Source: Mytilus californianus (lineage: Eukaryota > Mollusca > Bivalvia > Mytilida > Mytilidae). Taken from it: 64,000 nt of DNA. Numbering within the stretch: position 1 is the first letter of the stretch; each line of letters opens with the position of its first letter. The position numbers and the translations under genes were made by a program. Shown piece by piece: positions 22,102 through 32,420 of this stretch. Location: contig NW_026262679.1 of the NCBI RefSeq assembly GCF_021869535.1, forward strand, positions 79,419,143-79,483,142, written 5' to 3'. The notes below the pieces were generated by a model. The model saw nothing but the letters and a program-made list of their open reading frames with translations, made no database searches and was not told the DNA's origin.

Positions 22102-22885
22102 ATACGCCCGTTTACGGGACGTATTATGGTATACCGTTGTCCGTCTGTCCGTCCGTCTGTCCGTCGTCAACATGTCGGACATTAACTCAAAAATGCTTTA
22201 ACCAATTTGCATAAAACTTTGGTGAATTGTTTATATCTATTGACGTGAGCTCCCTTTTGTTTTTTATAAAACTTAGATTTTACATTTCTGAGTTATGGGG
22301 TTTTATTCATTAAAAAAAGGGGGATTTTCCAGTTTTCGGACAATAAGTCAAGAATGCTTTCACCAACTTGCAAGAAATTGTGGTGAATTGTTTATATCTA
22401 TTGACATGAGCTCCCTTTCCATTTTTATAATTTTAGATTTTACGTTTCCAAGTTGCAGGGTTTTATTCATAAAAAAAGGGGGGATTTTCCAGTTTTCGGA
22501 CAAAAACTCAAAAATGCTTTCAGCAATTCTTATGAAACTTTGGTGAATTGTTTATATCTATTGACGTAAGCTGCCTTTTTATTTTCATAAATTTCTAATA
22601 TGACATTGAGAATTAATTGAACTTTATTTGTTTATAGTCTGACAACAGATTTACTAAGTATTGCACAACAGCAAGAAATCTTTAATTGAATATAAATTCA
22701 ATTCATATAACCAATTTCAAGTTCTTTGACTACATTCATTCAGAAACCTATAATATGTCAAATATTTAATTACAATCCAAATTCAGACCTGAATCAAGCT
22801 TGAATATTGTGTCCATTTTTGCCCAAACTGTTTAGGGTTGGACCTCTGCGGGCGTATCTAGCTGCACTCAGCGAAGCAGTTTATT
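22102..22885 (+). mobile_element. Modular element with hairpin head and ~162-bp core
   Basis: The head hairpin ATACGCCCG/CGGGACGTAT (22102-22124) is followed by TCCGTCTGTCCGTCCGTC and three core monomers. AATGCTTT anchors at about 22190, 22352 and 22515 give a period of 162-163 bp. Each monomer repeats TGGTGAATTGTTTATATCTA. The 3' module (about 22660-22885) contains AAGCTTGAATATTGTGTCCA, then CGGGCGTAT (22849-22857), which is the inverse of the head, and GCTGC...GCAG. The 3' module matches that of the element at 15685, though the core monomers differ. Non-coding. Confidence 0.8.
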
Positions 22886-24654
22886 GCTCAAATCTGACAA
22901 ATCTCACTAATCTCACCTTAAAGATATCAGTCAAATTGTGTCATTAAGGCTGCAATAATATTCACATTTTCAGAAAAGCCTTTCTTCTGATGCTTAAAAA
23001 TTGTGATTAGAAATGACATCAGGCAATGTTTTATTTTTTTTTAATTTACAGGGCTAAAGCCCAAAAATGTACCTTGTTGTTTAAGGGAGTGTGTGTTTAC
23101 CCACTTTATGGCACCCATTGTCATATGATAATACATTATATGTAGATATGTATTTCACATTGTTTTAAGTAAGGAGAAACCTATTAAATCTATTACTATT
23201 CCCTGTATTCATGAGGTTTAAATGTATCCTATTGACATGAATGTTGAACAGTTATATAGTTGTAATGGTGGATGGTTGGTTGTTAATTTTCAGCAGCAAA
23301 TATTACAGGCTTATTCAGGATGATTCCAAAAAAACTAATGTTGTATGACCAATCCATATTTTGTACTAACTAAACTGACTCACAAGGGTACAGAATGCAG
23401 GGAAACATGTAAACCTTAAGGCTTTCTGAGTCTACCAATCTTCATTCCTACTCTTTGATGATGTCTTTTAGTGGGAAGCAGCTGATTAAGTTTTATTGTC
23501 TCTCATAACATTGACCAGATCAGTAATTAATTAATCCAATGATATTTGACATTACCACAAGGTGTATAGGTCAGTTCTGTTAATTTTGAATGTCCAGTTA
23601 CAGTAATTAATTATGGTTTGGATTGCTAATCATTTCTTACATCATTTTATTAAATGGTTTTTTTATTAGGATTAAAAAATATTATTCTTCAAATAAAAAA
23701 GTAAAAACCTGTTTTTTGTACTCTGCACATCACATTTGTAAGTGCCAGGAGAACAGATACACTAATTATTTAATCAATTCAGTTGACACCAATTTTATGA
23801 GGCTATGTCACTGCATTTATTAAGTGGTAAATGTTAATAAAAAAAAGTGCCACAAAAATTGCTATCTAACACAGTTGACATAGATATGTCAATATATATT
23901 TTGAAAGTGAAATTAACAACCAATTATCAAATAATTATTCTCAACACATGTTATCTTATTCAATTTGACTTTTATTTGATAGAATTATAAATTCATTTAT
24001 ATTCATTAATATTTATAGCCTTATAATTACACATTTAAATCTCAACCTAACTCCTGGAGAGCTGCTAATCGGATGTCAAGAATTGCTCAATCTCTTCTCA
24101 TCTATAGCTTGTACATTGGTATTACTTCTCGTAATTGATAAGATTTTGATAATATTCAATTTTTGAAATGTTCAAAGTCTTGTTAAGAATCATCTGTTTG
24201 GCCCTGCTCTGTGAAGTGGTTGCCAAATTTGACCATGGAGGCACCAGACTGTGAAATGTGGTGAAAGTTCTATTTAAAAATGCACAAAGGAACTGTTTGT
24301 TTTGTAAACATTCGTCTCATTTCTTAAAAACCTAATGTAATTGATAATTAATTCATCAAACACTTTAAAGATCTTTTAAACGTCAGGACCATTTGTTGAA
24401 TTTGAAAGTTATACCAGGGACTATTATGAGACTATTGTAGTCCAGAAGTACACCTGCATGTACTGGAATAATTTGGTAACTGAATACTGGTAAATCTCAT
24501 CTTCCATGTGTGCAGGTTTGTGGTTGAACATTACATAGTTAGTGAAGGTAGATCATTATCAGAGCTGTTGAATATTATCATATGTATCAGAGCCAGCAGA
24601 AATCAGGAGTATATTTTTAGTGTACTTAACCTACAAAAATATTAAATTGGATGT
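22886..24654. other. AT-rich intron-like DNA, no gene recognised
   Basis: No splice-bounded open frame or repeat copy was identified. A TTTAATTTACAG at 23040-23051 resembles an acceptor, but no convincing donor follows. Confidence 0.45.
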
Positions 24655-24985
24655 AATTGCATTCAGGGTACGAATTTTGCTGCAGCAGATGCACATTTTG
24701 ACAATAAATGTCTCCTCATTGATGCTCGAGGCCAAGATGTTTAAAAATGCAAAACTTATTAAAACAATAACGAACTTATTAACCACAAAAGACAAAAAGT
24801 ATAGCCATTGAAGCAAGGGATCAAGGCTTTGCTTGAGGGAGATATATTCCTTAATTTTAATTAATTTTAAAAATTTTGTAACAGCATATTTTGATAACAC
24901 AACAGCAGAGGTTGACCCAATGGTTAGTTTTGCTGCACCAGATGTAAAGTTTGGCAAACCATACACATATTTCAACAGCTTTGAA
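24655..24985 (+). repeat. Dispersed bivalve repeat (TTTGACAATAAATGTCTC type)
   Basis: TTTGCTGCAGCAGATGCACA, TTTGACAATAAATGTCTC, GATGCTCGAGGCCAAGATG and GCTTTGCTTGAGGGAGATA match a repeat I remember from mussel and oyster sequence. The 114-codon minus-strand frame inside it has no start context or domain and looks accidental. 24986-25629 is featureless. Confidence 0.6.
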
Positions 24986-25629
24986 CAATGCTGCTTGTTA
25001 ATATATATGTAGTTAGTCCTGTTTGTAAACTTTTTTCACATGAGGTGCCTGCCACTGAAATGACTTTAAAATATAAAGGGTTCTATAAGGATGCATCTTT
25101 CACTAATCATAATACAACATCTACCTCTGTTTTCATATATTTTGTTTAACTCTCAATTGCTTGATAAGGAAAATATGCTTAGCAGTTCTAAAACGAGGAT
25201 GCTTTTATGATTGATAAAAACGGTAGATTTTTGTGAAGATTTGTATCTCAATAAAGCAATTCATTTACTTAATTATCAATTTCCTTATCAACTTACTAAA
25301 AACTAATTAAATTTCTTCAGATTAATGTTTTTCACAGTAATCATTGAAATCAAAGAATTTCTCCTTAAAATTGCTTCATTACTTTTTGCAAGCCCAACAT
25401 CTTTTGTAATGTATTTGTAAGGTCACCATCTGTCGATCTATAAAAAAAGGATTTAGCGATTGCAACTTCAAAAACATTTTTTTATCATTAAATCTGTAGA
25501 TTTATTTGTTTACTACAATAAAATAATATTTTATATAAGAATGTGCAAAATAAGTAAGAAAATTTGTATGTGAAGACAAATTAGAAATTAGGTTTATTTA
25601 GATACAAGTAAAAGTATGGTTTCGGTAGT

Positions 25630-25822
25630 CAGAGGCGGATTCAGGTGTGGGCGTGGCAGCGTGCACTCCCCTTAAAATTTGCAAAGCATGGGTTGTCCTC
25701 GGCTTAATGAAGAATATTTCGATAATTTTACCTCAAAATAAATTTCGCCTTGCACCCCTGGGCAATAATTTAAGTTAGCACCCCCCCCCCCTTTAACCTA
25801 AAATCCAGGATCCGCCCCTGGT
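25630..25822 (+). mobile_element. MITE-like element (GGATCCAG family)
   Basis: Opens CAGAGGCGGATTCAGGTG and closes TCCAGGATCCGCCCCTGG; the two ends are imperfect inverted repeats of about 16 bp. A run of C residues lies at ~25781-25792. No transposase is encoded. Confidence 0.75.
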
Positions 25823-25839
25823 TACATTTTATTCTATCA

Positions 25840-26010
25840 TGCATGCAAGGAAAAAGTAAAATCACAAAAATACTGAACTCCGAGGAAAGTTCAAAACGGA
25901 AAGTCTATAATCAAATGGCAAAATCAAATGATAAAACACTTCAAACGAATGGACAACAACTGTCATATTCCTGACTTGGTACAGGCATTTTCAAATGTAG
26001 GACTTTCATG
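25840..26010 (+). repeat. Dispersed mussel repeat fragment
   Basis: GGAAAGTCTATAATCAAATGG, CAAACGAATGGACAACAACT and GTCATATTCCTGACTTGG form an order I recall from Mytilus repeats. It directly follows the MITE-like element. 26011-27404 holds no recognised feature. Confidence 0.5.
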
Positions 26011-27404
26011 TTAAAAAGTTGATGGAAATTTTTTCATACATTTTTCAAAACCAATTTACACTTACATATAAAGAAGATGTGATATGGATTATAGGGCCTC
26101 TACTTTCATCTAAATTTTTTTATTTACAAAATGTTAAATTTAATTTTGTCATCACTATTTATGGTAACAGTGATTCAGTTATGAACTTTAACTTAACAAA
26201 AAATTTGTTCTTCAGCTCACAAGTTAAGTGAATTGAAAATTTGCCAAAATTGCCATGTTTTGACAACAGATTTTGGGATAAAAAGTGTAGTTTTAAAATC
26301 TTTTTGGAGATTATCTTTTTAAATATGTTTTTAGGTTAAAAAAAACTTCTGAAAACCATATATTATCTCCTGGTGTTTAATGTTGAATGGATGTATTATG
26401 ACCTTTTTTCACAATGTCATCATGATATTGGAATTGAATACCTAAGTGGCCAGATTGTTTATTCATCTGGCAAGAAAATAAACAAATTTTGTTTATTAGC
26501 TAGACACAAGGAGGTTTTATATGGAATAGAACCTCCATGCTTGATAGAAGAGGTGAAGTTGCTTAAAATGCAATAAATTTTATTTTTCTAATATTTTTTT
26601 TATGATGAAGTATTTATTATTGTGTGAAAATATACATGAATTATAAGTGTAACTTGAGAGCAAAATAAAACACAAATTGGCATTTGAAACACCTGATGCA
26701 TTGTTTTGTAAAGAAAAAATTGAATTAAATCAAGTGATTTAAGGAAAAAACTCAAAAAGGCTTATTTAGCAGTTTAAAAACTTCTGATAATAAATCAACA
26801 TAACAGCTATGTGATACCTGTAATATGAAATAAATGGGCGCTAAATTTTTATCATTTTTGTCATCATCCCTTTAGCTTTATTAAATTTGAAAAATTTCTT
26901 CAATTTATCTGATATACTGTGAATAAAATGAGTTGTTTTGACAAGGTTTTATATCATATGACCAAATCAACCCCAGGTGATAATTTTAAACTTTATTCAC
27001 CCCGCTGATAACGGGTGTGTGGTAATGCCATTTTCTGCTCAAGTTGACAGGTATTTTCCTTCTAGCCTTTCTCAGATTTCTATAGTTCTTAAAAATCATA
27101 AGATTATTGATACTGGGTTAAAGAGAAAGAAAGAAGCCTTTATTTTTTAAGATAGGCCAGCGTAAAATGTATCAAAGTAGAAATTTGGGCTAAAACTACT
27201 CTAGGATTTTCTGTGCACTTGTTTTGCTTGTCAGGGTAAAAATTTCTCTCTCATAAGGCATCCCTTCAACAAAAGAAAAGTAATTCTGGTCTTAAGTAAG
27301 GAAGAAATAAATACAGTTCTTACATAAGATTAAAAGGGGAGGACTTTCTTGTTTGAGGTTTTGAAAGAGGGGTACTGCTCTTCTTCTTTCCAATAGTTGA
27401 ATAC

Positions 27405-27560
27405 AGAGCCAGATTTACTTTAGTGGACAGGGAGGCATGAGCCCCCCTTTTGGAGCCCTATATATGGTTAATTCAAAGACTTTTTACAATTCTCACTCCT
27501 AACTAAATTGCCTTGTTGGTTCCCCACACCCCTTTTTCAAAATCCTGGACCCACATCTGA
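27405..27560. mobile_element. MITE-like fragment (GGATCCAG family, diverged)
   Basis: GAGCCAGATTTACTTTAGTG at the left, AGCCCCCCTTT in the middle and TTTTTCAAAATCCTGGACCC at the right agree with the ends of the related elements at 25630 and 36476. Ends are decayed. 27561-28039 shows nothing else. Confidence 0.5.
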
Positions 27561-28039
27561 AAGAGTCTTCAATAGCACTGCAGAAATGTATATTTATAGT
27601 GTCTTCTTCCCCTGTCCACGAAGTGCATGTAAATTTATATTCCATAAGATTTAATTGATGTATAGTGATTCAATTTTCCATTGTTTGCCCTGCAAACACA
27701 TTCCATTACAACCAGACAGTCACTGCCACTGAATCAATGAAGTACATTGACACTTTTAATACAATAGCTTTTAGCTATAGTTTGCCTTAGATGTAGATAA
27801 TTACTTCCAATTTTAGGACAGAGAAACTTAGAGAGTGAATTAAAAATCATCTTTTGTGTATGTCTATAGACAAACGATGAATAAAGTACATGATATAAAT
27901 TCGGAAAATTGTCTCAATCATTCCAAATTGTAATCTTTATATTTTTTTAAATCCTGGTTAAAAAATTTAAACATATATATATACAATGTCAAACAATGCC
28001 ATTATAGTTGAAAAAGAATATTTTCCTTCAACATACAGG

Positions 28040-28291
28040 CATTGATTTTGTGGCCTTGGTGGCTGTGTGGTCTCAGTAGTTCATATATACTGAATTACTA
28101 GACCTCTCAAAACTGAGGTTGTGAGTTCGACTCCAATCTTAATTCATTAGAATTACCAGTCTTTCTGCCAAAGGTCAGTGGTTCTCTCTGAGTACCCCGG
28201 CTTCCTCCACCAATAAAGATATAGAAAGAGCCAATTGTGCTGACAGTGGCGTAAACACAATAAATAAATCAATCAATCAGACATTAATTTT
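28040..28291 (+). mobile_element. tRNA-derived SINE, shortened copy
   Basis: It shares GGTTGTGAGTTCGA, CTCCAATCTTAATT, GGCTTCCTCCACCAATAA and a tail of AATCAATC with the copy at 6901. About 26 bp around the B box are absent: the sequence jumps from one TCGA to the next TCGA of the full copy, as in a microhomology deletion. Flanks CATTGATTTT (28040-28049) and CATTAATTTT (28282-28291) are a 9/10 match and are probably the decayed target duplication. 28292-30267 is AT-rich with a CTTT/CT pyrimidine tract at ~29591-29625. Confidence 0.85.
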
Positions 28292-30267
28292 AAAATATAT
28301 ATAATTTTCTAAAAATTTTATAGGACATCATTGAAATCAAATTTTATTTCTATAGTTAAAAGGGAGACACATTATAATGACCCTAAATGCACTTACTCCT
28401 TTTAAAGAGTACATCTGTCCATAGAAAATTTAAAAAAAATTAAGATAAAAACTGTTTTTATTTGTCATGTTTGTGCAAGCCATTTTAACACTGCTGGAAA
28501 CATATGACAGGTCTTTTTTGTGCATAAAATGATTAAGAATGTGGCTACTAATTAAATTTGATTTAAACAGAGACATGTGTATATATGTCTCTGATTTAAA
28601 TAAAGTATAGTGATAAAAGTCAGATATAAAATATATGATCACATGGTGTCATTCAGCAGTTGTAGATTTGTCATAGAGTGGCAAGTGCCAGTTAAAGTGG
28701 TTAGGAACTTGATTTTGAAAATTGTTATTGATACGGTACCACATCCTGGTCAGTTAATGGAAGTTGCCTTTAAATCAACTGTCATTAAGGTTAATTGCAA
28801 AGCAATCACTTTCATACAGGGTCCTAAGGACATTTTCAGATTGTAAATTTTATACTGCTTGTTAATTCATGTCCATTTAAGTAGACTTAAGTCTTAGTTG
28901 GTCATGTGTCTAAGCCATAATCATGTCCCCAGACAGAAGCCAGTAACTTTCTGAACTTTTTATCGCCATGAAGATATGCAATTTAGATATATTATCATTT
29001 AATGTTTTTCACCTGGTAGCTATTGATATAAGTTGATGAGCCTATTCAATGTGTGAAATTGTTTGTGTCCAGATCAGTATCTGAATTTTAAATTTAGTTG
29101 ACTGACCATTTGTAATAAATGGTGAAACTGAGATAAATATCAAACTTTCAGGTGAGCGGCCAATACTGTTGGAGTCACTGACATCCCACATGCCAAGTAA
29201 ACATGTTACGTTACGTTATTGTACATTCATTTTCAGGAAATAAAAAAAAACAAGTTTCTTAAAACTTTAAAACATCATGGTCATAATTGAAAAAATTCAA
29301 CAAGGCAGACAGTTGAAAAATATCAGAATTATCAACATTTAAAATGATATGGTATTAAGTGACCTGCAAACCAAACAACGTGGCTGCCATTACTGCAATA
29401 AATCAGGGGCAGATTAGATATTTTTTGACAGAGACATGATTTTACAATGTTACAATGTAAAATGAAAAATAAAATGCTTAATAAGCATAAATTCTACAGC
29501 TAAATGTGGACTGAAACTTAAAGTTCATGTGCATATAAAGGGATATTTTGGTTAGAGTTATAACCCTTTATAACTAAGAAAATTGTGAATCTCTTTCTTT
29601 CTTTCTTTTTCTCTCTCTCCCTGTAGATTATCCACACTTGTATGTTTTTCTTCTTTTTCTTAACTGTGCTATTCTTCAATCTGCTGTTCATGAAATTAGA
29701 ATATACCAATAAAAGATAGAATTAAAGAAAAAAATGTTCTTAACAAGACATATACATGTATACTTAAAGCCAACTTAAAATTTCAAACATTGTTGCACTA
29801 CATCATACCTAATAAAATCTAAAATTAAAAGCATAAAGATAAAAATAAACAATAATTCATTGTGACATTACCCAAGTGAATTATACTGCCTCAGTGGTCT
29901 CCTGGTAGAATGATTGCCTCAAGCATAGATATTAAGCAAGCACTAATCAATCAATTAATTTTAGAGGATCATTTATTTCCATCCCAACTAAGTCAGACGA
30001 AAGACTTTAAAAATGGTGTTTGATACTTCTAGATTAAGAGCAAAAACAGGTAGATTTGGAGTTGGAACAATATGTCATGTACAGAAAATGGTTGAAATTG
30101 TATATGCTTGATGTAAAATAAAATATTCATGCAGTATTGTTATATTAACTACAAATAATGTAACATTATAAACCTTAAACTGTGCATCACAATGAAAAAT
30201 AAAAAATAAAAAGGAAACCAAAACTTCTAAACAGTACTATAAACAAAAACGTTTCCTGGTAAATATA

Positions 30268-30330
30268 AATATAAGGAGATGTGGTATGATTGCCAATGAG
30301 ATAGCTATCCACCAAATGACGTAGTAGTCT
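30268..30330 (+). repeat. Family A repeat fragment
   Basis: ATAAGGAGATGTGGTATGAT followed by TGCCAATGAGATAGCTATCC. It has only the first ~60 bp of the family consensus. Confidence 0.75.
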
Positions 30331-30489
30331 GGTGAGAACTTTGTATTCCATTACATTCAACCTTGAAATAGTTCTGCATATTTACTGGCAAATTTTATAG
30401 TGTTAATGATTAATATATTATATACATGTTAAAATAACATTTGAAAGAAAGATATCAAGATACACATTGAAGTACATGTTTCACATATT

Positions 30490-30625
30490 TCATGTTTGGG
30501 CCTTTTATAGCTGACTATACAGTATTGGTTTTCCTCATTTTTGAAGGCTGTACAGTGACCTACAGTTGCTAACTTCTACTTTGTTTGGTCTCTTGTGGAT
30601 CGCCTCATTGGCAATATATCTGTGC
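30490..30625 (-). repeat. Family A repeat, minus copy
   Basis: The + strand reads GGGCCTTTTATAGCTGACTA, TTGAAGGCTGTACAGTGACC and GCCTCATTGGCAATA, the reverse complement of the family order. It faces the plus fragment at 30268. Confidence 0.75.
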
Positions 30626-30834
30626 ATTTTTTGAATCTACAAGAATAGCATTTTTTTTCAAATCCTCCAAAACAAAACTTTAAACTAATATCGACCCTTC
30701 ATAAAATATGGAATTGAACTTCAGTTTTCTAGAATGATAAAATACTCCTATAAGCTGATGACTCTTATATATGGTAATATATATTGATATTAAGTCTTTA
30801 TCTGCCTGTCCCTAGCCTTCAATCTATTCATTGT

Positions 30835-31057
30835 TGTCGGTTGTTGTCTTATATTTTTCTGACGATTGATGTAGTATATCAGTGAGTTAGTTTTCTCTTT
30901 TGAATTGTTTCACATTTTGTCATGCCTTTTATAGCTTACTATACAGTTTGGGTTTTGTTCATTGTTGAAGGACCTATCATTGTTCATATCTTTGTCATTT
31001 GGGTTTTGATAGAAAGTTGTCTCATTGGCATTCATACCACATCTCTATATTTTTATG
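30835..31057 (-). repeat. Family A repeat, minus copy
   Basis: The + strand reads GCCTTTTATAGCTTACTATA, CATTGTTGAAGGACC and GTTGTCTCATTGGCATTCAT. It ends about 295 bp before the first coding exon. Confidence 0.75.
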
Positions 31058-31351
31058 TAAGTCAGGAAAGCAGGACTGTGATTAACTGAACATAAATCTA
31101 TTACACATTAAGAAAGCCCATGCTTTATAGTTACTGCCAACTTTATTCAGTGGGCAATACAAATTTTAGAAATAGATTCACTTGTTCAGTTCCAATACAC
31201 ACTTTTTTGTAGAAAGGATGTTTTCTTCAAGTGTTTAATTCAAATATAGATTGTATAATTTATTTTACGTAAAAATATCACAGCTTTTAAACTGTGAAAA
31301 AATGTACATAAAAATTATGTATATTCATTTTTATTTTCTCTTTTTTTTCAG

Positions 31352-31437
31352 AATAAAGAAATTTTGTCAGATTAGAATGAAAAAGATTAAGAAACTGGAC
31401 ACAGAAGAAGAAAGATGTCATCATTAACTAGAAACAG
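31352..31437 (+). CDS. First coding exon (start codon at 31415)
   Basis: The exon follows a long pyrimidine acceptor (TTATTTTCTCTTTTTTTTCAG, ending 31351) and ends before a GTACTT donor at 31438. The ATG at 31415-31417 is preceded by an in-frame TAA at 31388-31390, so translation in this frame cannot start earlier. It encodes MSSLTRN plus two bases (AG) of the next codon. Joining to the acceptor at 49544 completes an AGA arginine codon and continues NELET then MASRTNSSS without a shift. This agreement of phase, frame and splice signals across 18.1 kb is the main evidence that both exons belong to one gene. An upstream ATG at 31377 opens a 16-codon frame ending at 31427, overlapping this start. 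Repeats fill most of the intron. Confidence 0.75.
31377..31427 (+). promoter_or_regulatory. Upstream ORF overlapping the main start codon
   Basis: ATG at 31377 opens a 16-codon frame (MKKIKKLDTEEERCHH) that ends TAA at 31425-31427, ten bases past the main ATG at 31415 and in another frame. If exon 18715-18810 is spliced directly upstream, this frame is already open from an ATG at 18770. Overlapping upstream ORFs usually reduce initiation at the main start, so translational control is plausible. No expression data support this. Confidence 0.45.
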
Positions 31438-31746
31438 GTACTTTACATATTGATATTATCACCTTATAGTGCTATTTTTTTCATGAGAACTTGTTAAAAT
31501 TTAATATGAATCAAACTAAAAAAAAATTCTTTGACATGCAATAGTTTTCTTCGGGACTTGAGACTAGAATGCCTTGAATTTTTTGAAGACCAGATTCAGC
31601 ATAGACTTGTATAGTTCTGTTATTGCATTATTGTCATTATATACCGGTACTGTAAACCAACTTATTTTGGCAGATAGGATACTTTTTTTTTCGTGTTTAG
31701 TCTGCTTCAGTCAAACTGTCTGCTATTTATGTCAACTTTTTCAAAC

Positions 31747-31990
31747 TTTAGAAATAAGAAGATGTGGTATGATTGCCAATGAGACAACTCTCCACCAGAG
31801 ACCAAATTATGTAGATGTTAACATCAATTGTTCATCATACATCCTTCAACAATGAGCAAAACCCATACTGCATAGTAAGCTCTAAAGGCCACATGATAAC
31901 AAATGTAAAACAATTCAAATGAGAAAACTAACAGTTTGATTTGTGTACAAACAATAAACAAAAAACAGATATGATAATCAGCAACAAATG
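31747..31990 (+). repeat. Family A repeat, well preserved
   Basis: AATAAGAAGATGTGGTATGA, TGCCAATGAGACAACTCTCC, ACCAGAGACCAAATTATG and CAACAATGAGCAAAACCCAT follow the family order, then ATGATAACAAATGTAAAACA and a C-rich-poor tail. Confidence 0.85.
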
Positions 31991-32084
31991 ACAATATAAT
32001 TTGTCCATATAATTATATTTGAGCCATTCCAAGTTTGACATATTCTTGACTATTTATATTCATATTTTTTTCTAGTCATGAAAA

Positions 32085-32420
32085 TAGATACTTGTGAAAA
32101 TTCTTTAGTTATTATACATGACAGGTCAACAATATTTACTACATGAATTGGTTGTGAAGAGTATGTGTCCATCTGTCATATGTCCTTCACCTCATCACCA
32201 GGTTAAGTTTATAGGATTCAATCTTTACCTTAGTAGCTATGCATATAAGTCACTGATTTTTGCAACGAATGTGGGTTGATAACCAAGAATATTCATCTGT
32301 CTAGCATATCGCCTTTACCTCATTTTTATGCTCCTGTGGTCAGTTTTAAGTTTTTGAATGAGATCAGTATCACAATAATTATACATGGGTAAATATAATA
32401 AGTAAATTTGTTACATGTTT
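32085..32420. repeat. Decayed relative of the 146-bp array
   Basis: ACAGGTCAACAATATTTACT, GTCCATCTGTCATATGTCC and TTACCTCATTTTTATGCTCC keep the order of phrases in the array at 8845-10225, at roughly 140-bp spacing for about two units. 32421-35320 holds little else. CTGCGCCCTACGGACATTTG near 33414 resembles a 3' element end, and the rest is AT-rich. Confidence 0.5.

Noticed and set aside
24631..24975. 114-codon minus-strand frame with hydrophobic segments
   Set aside because: Lies within a dispersed repeat, has no splice or start support and shows no family motif.
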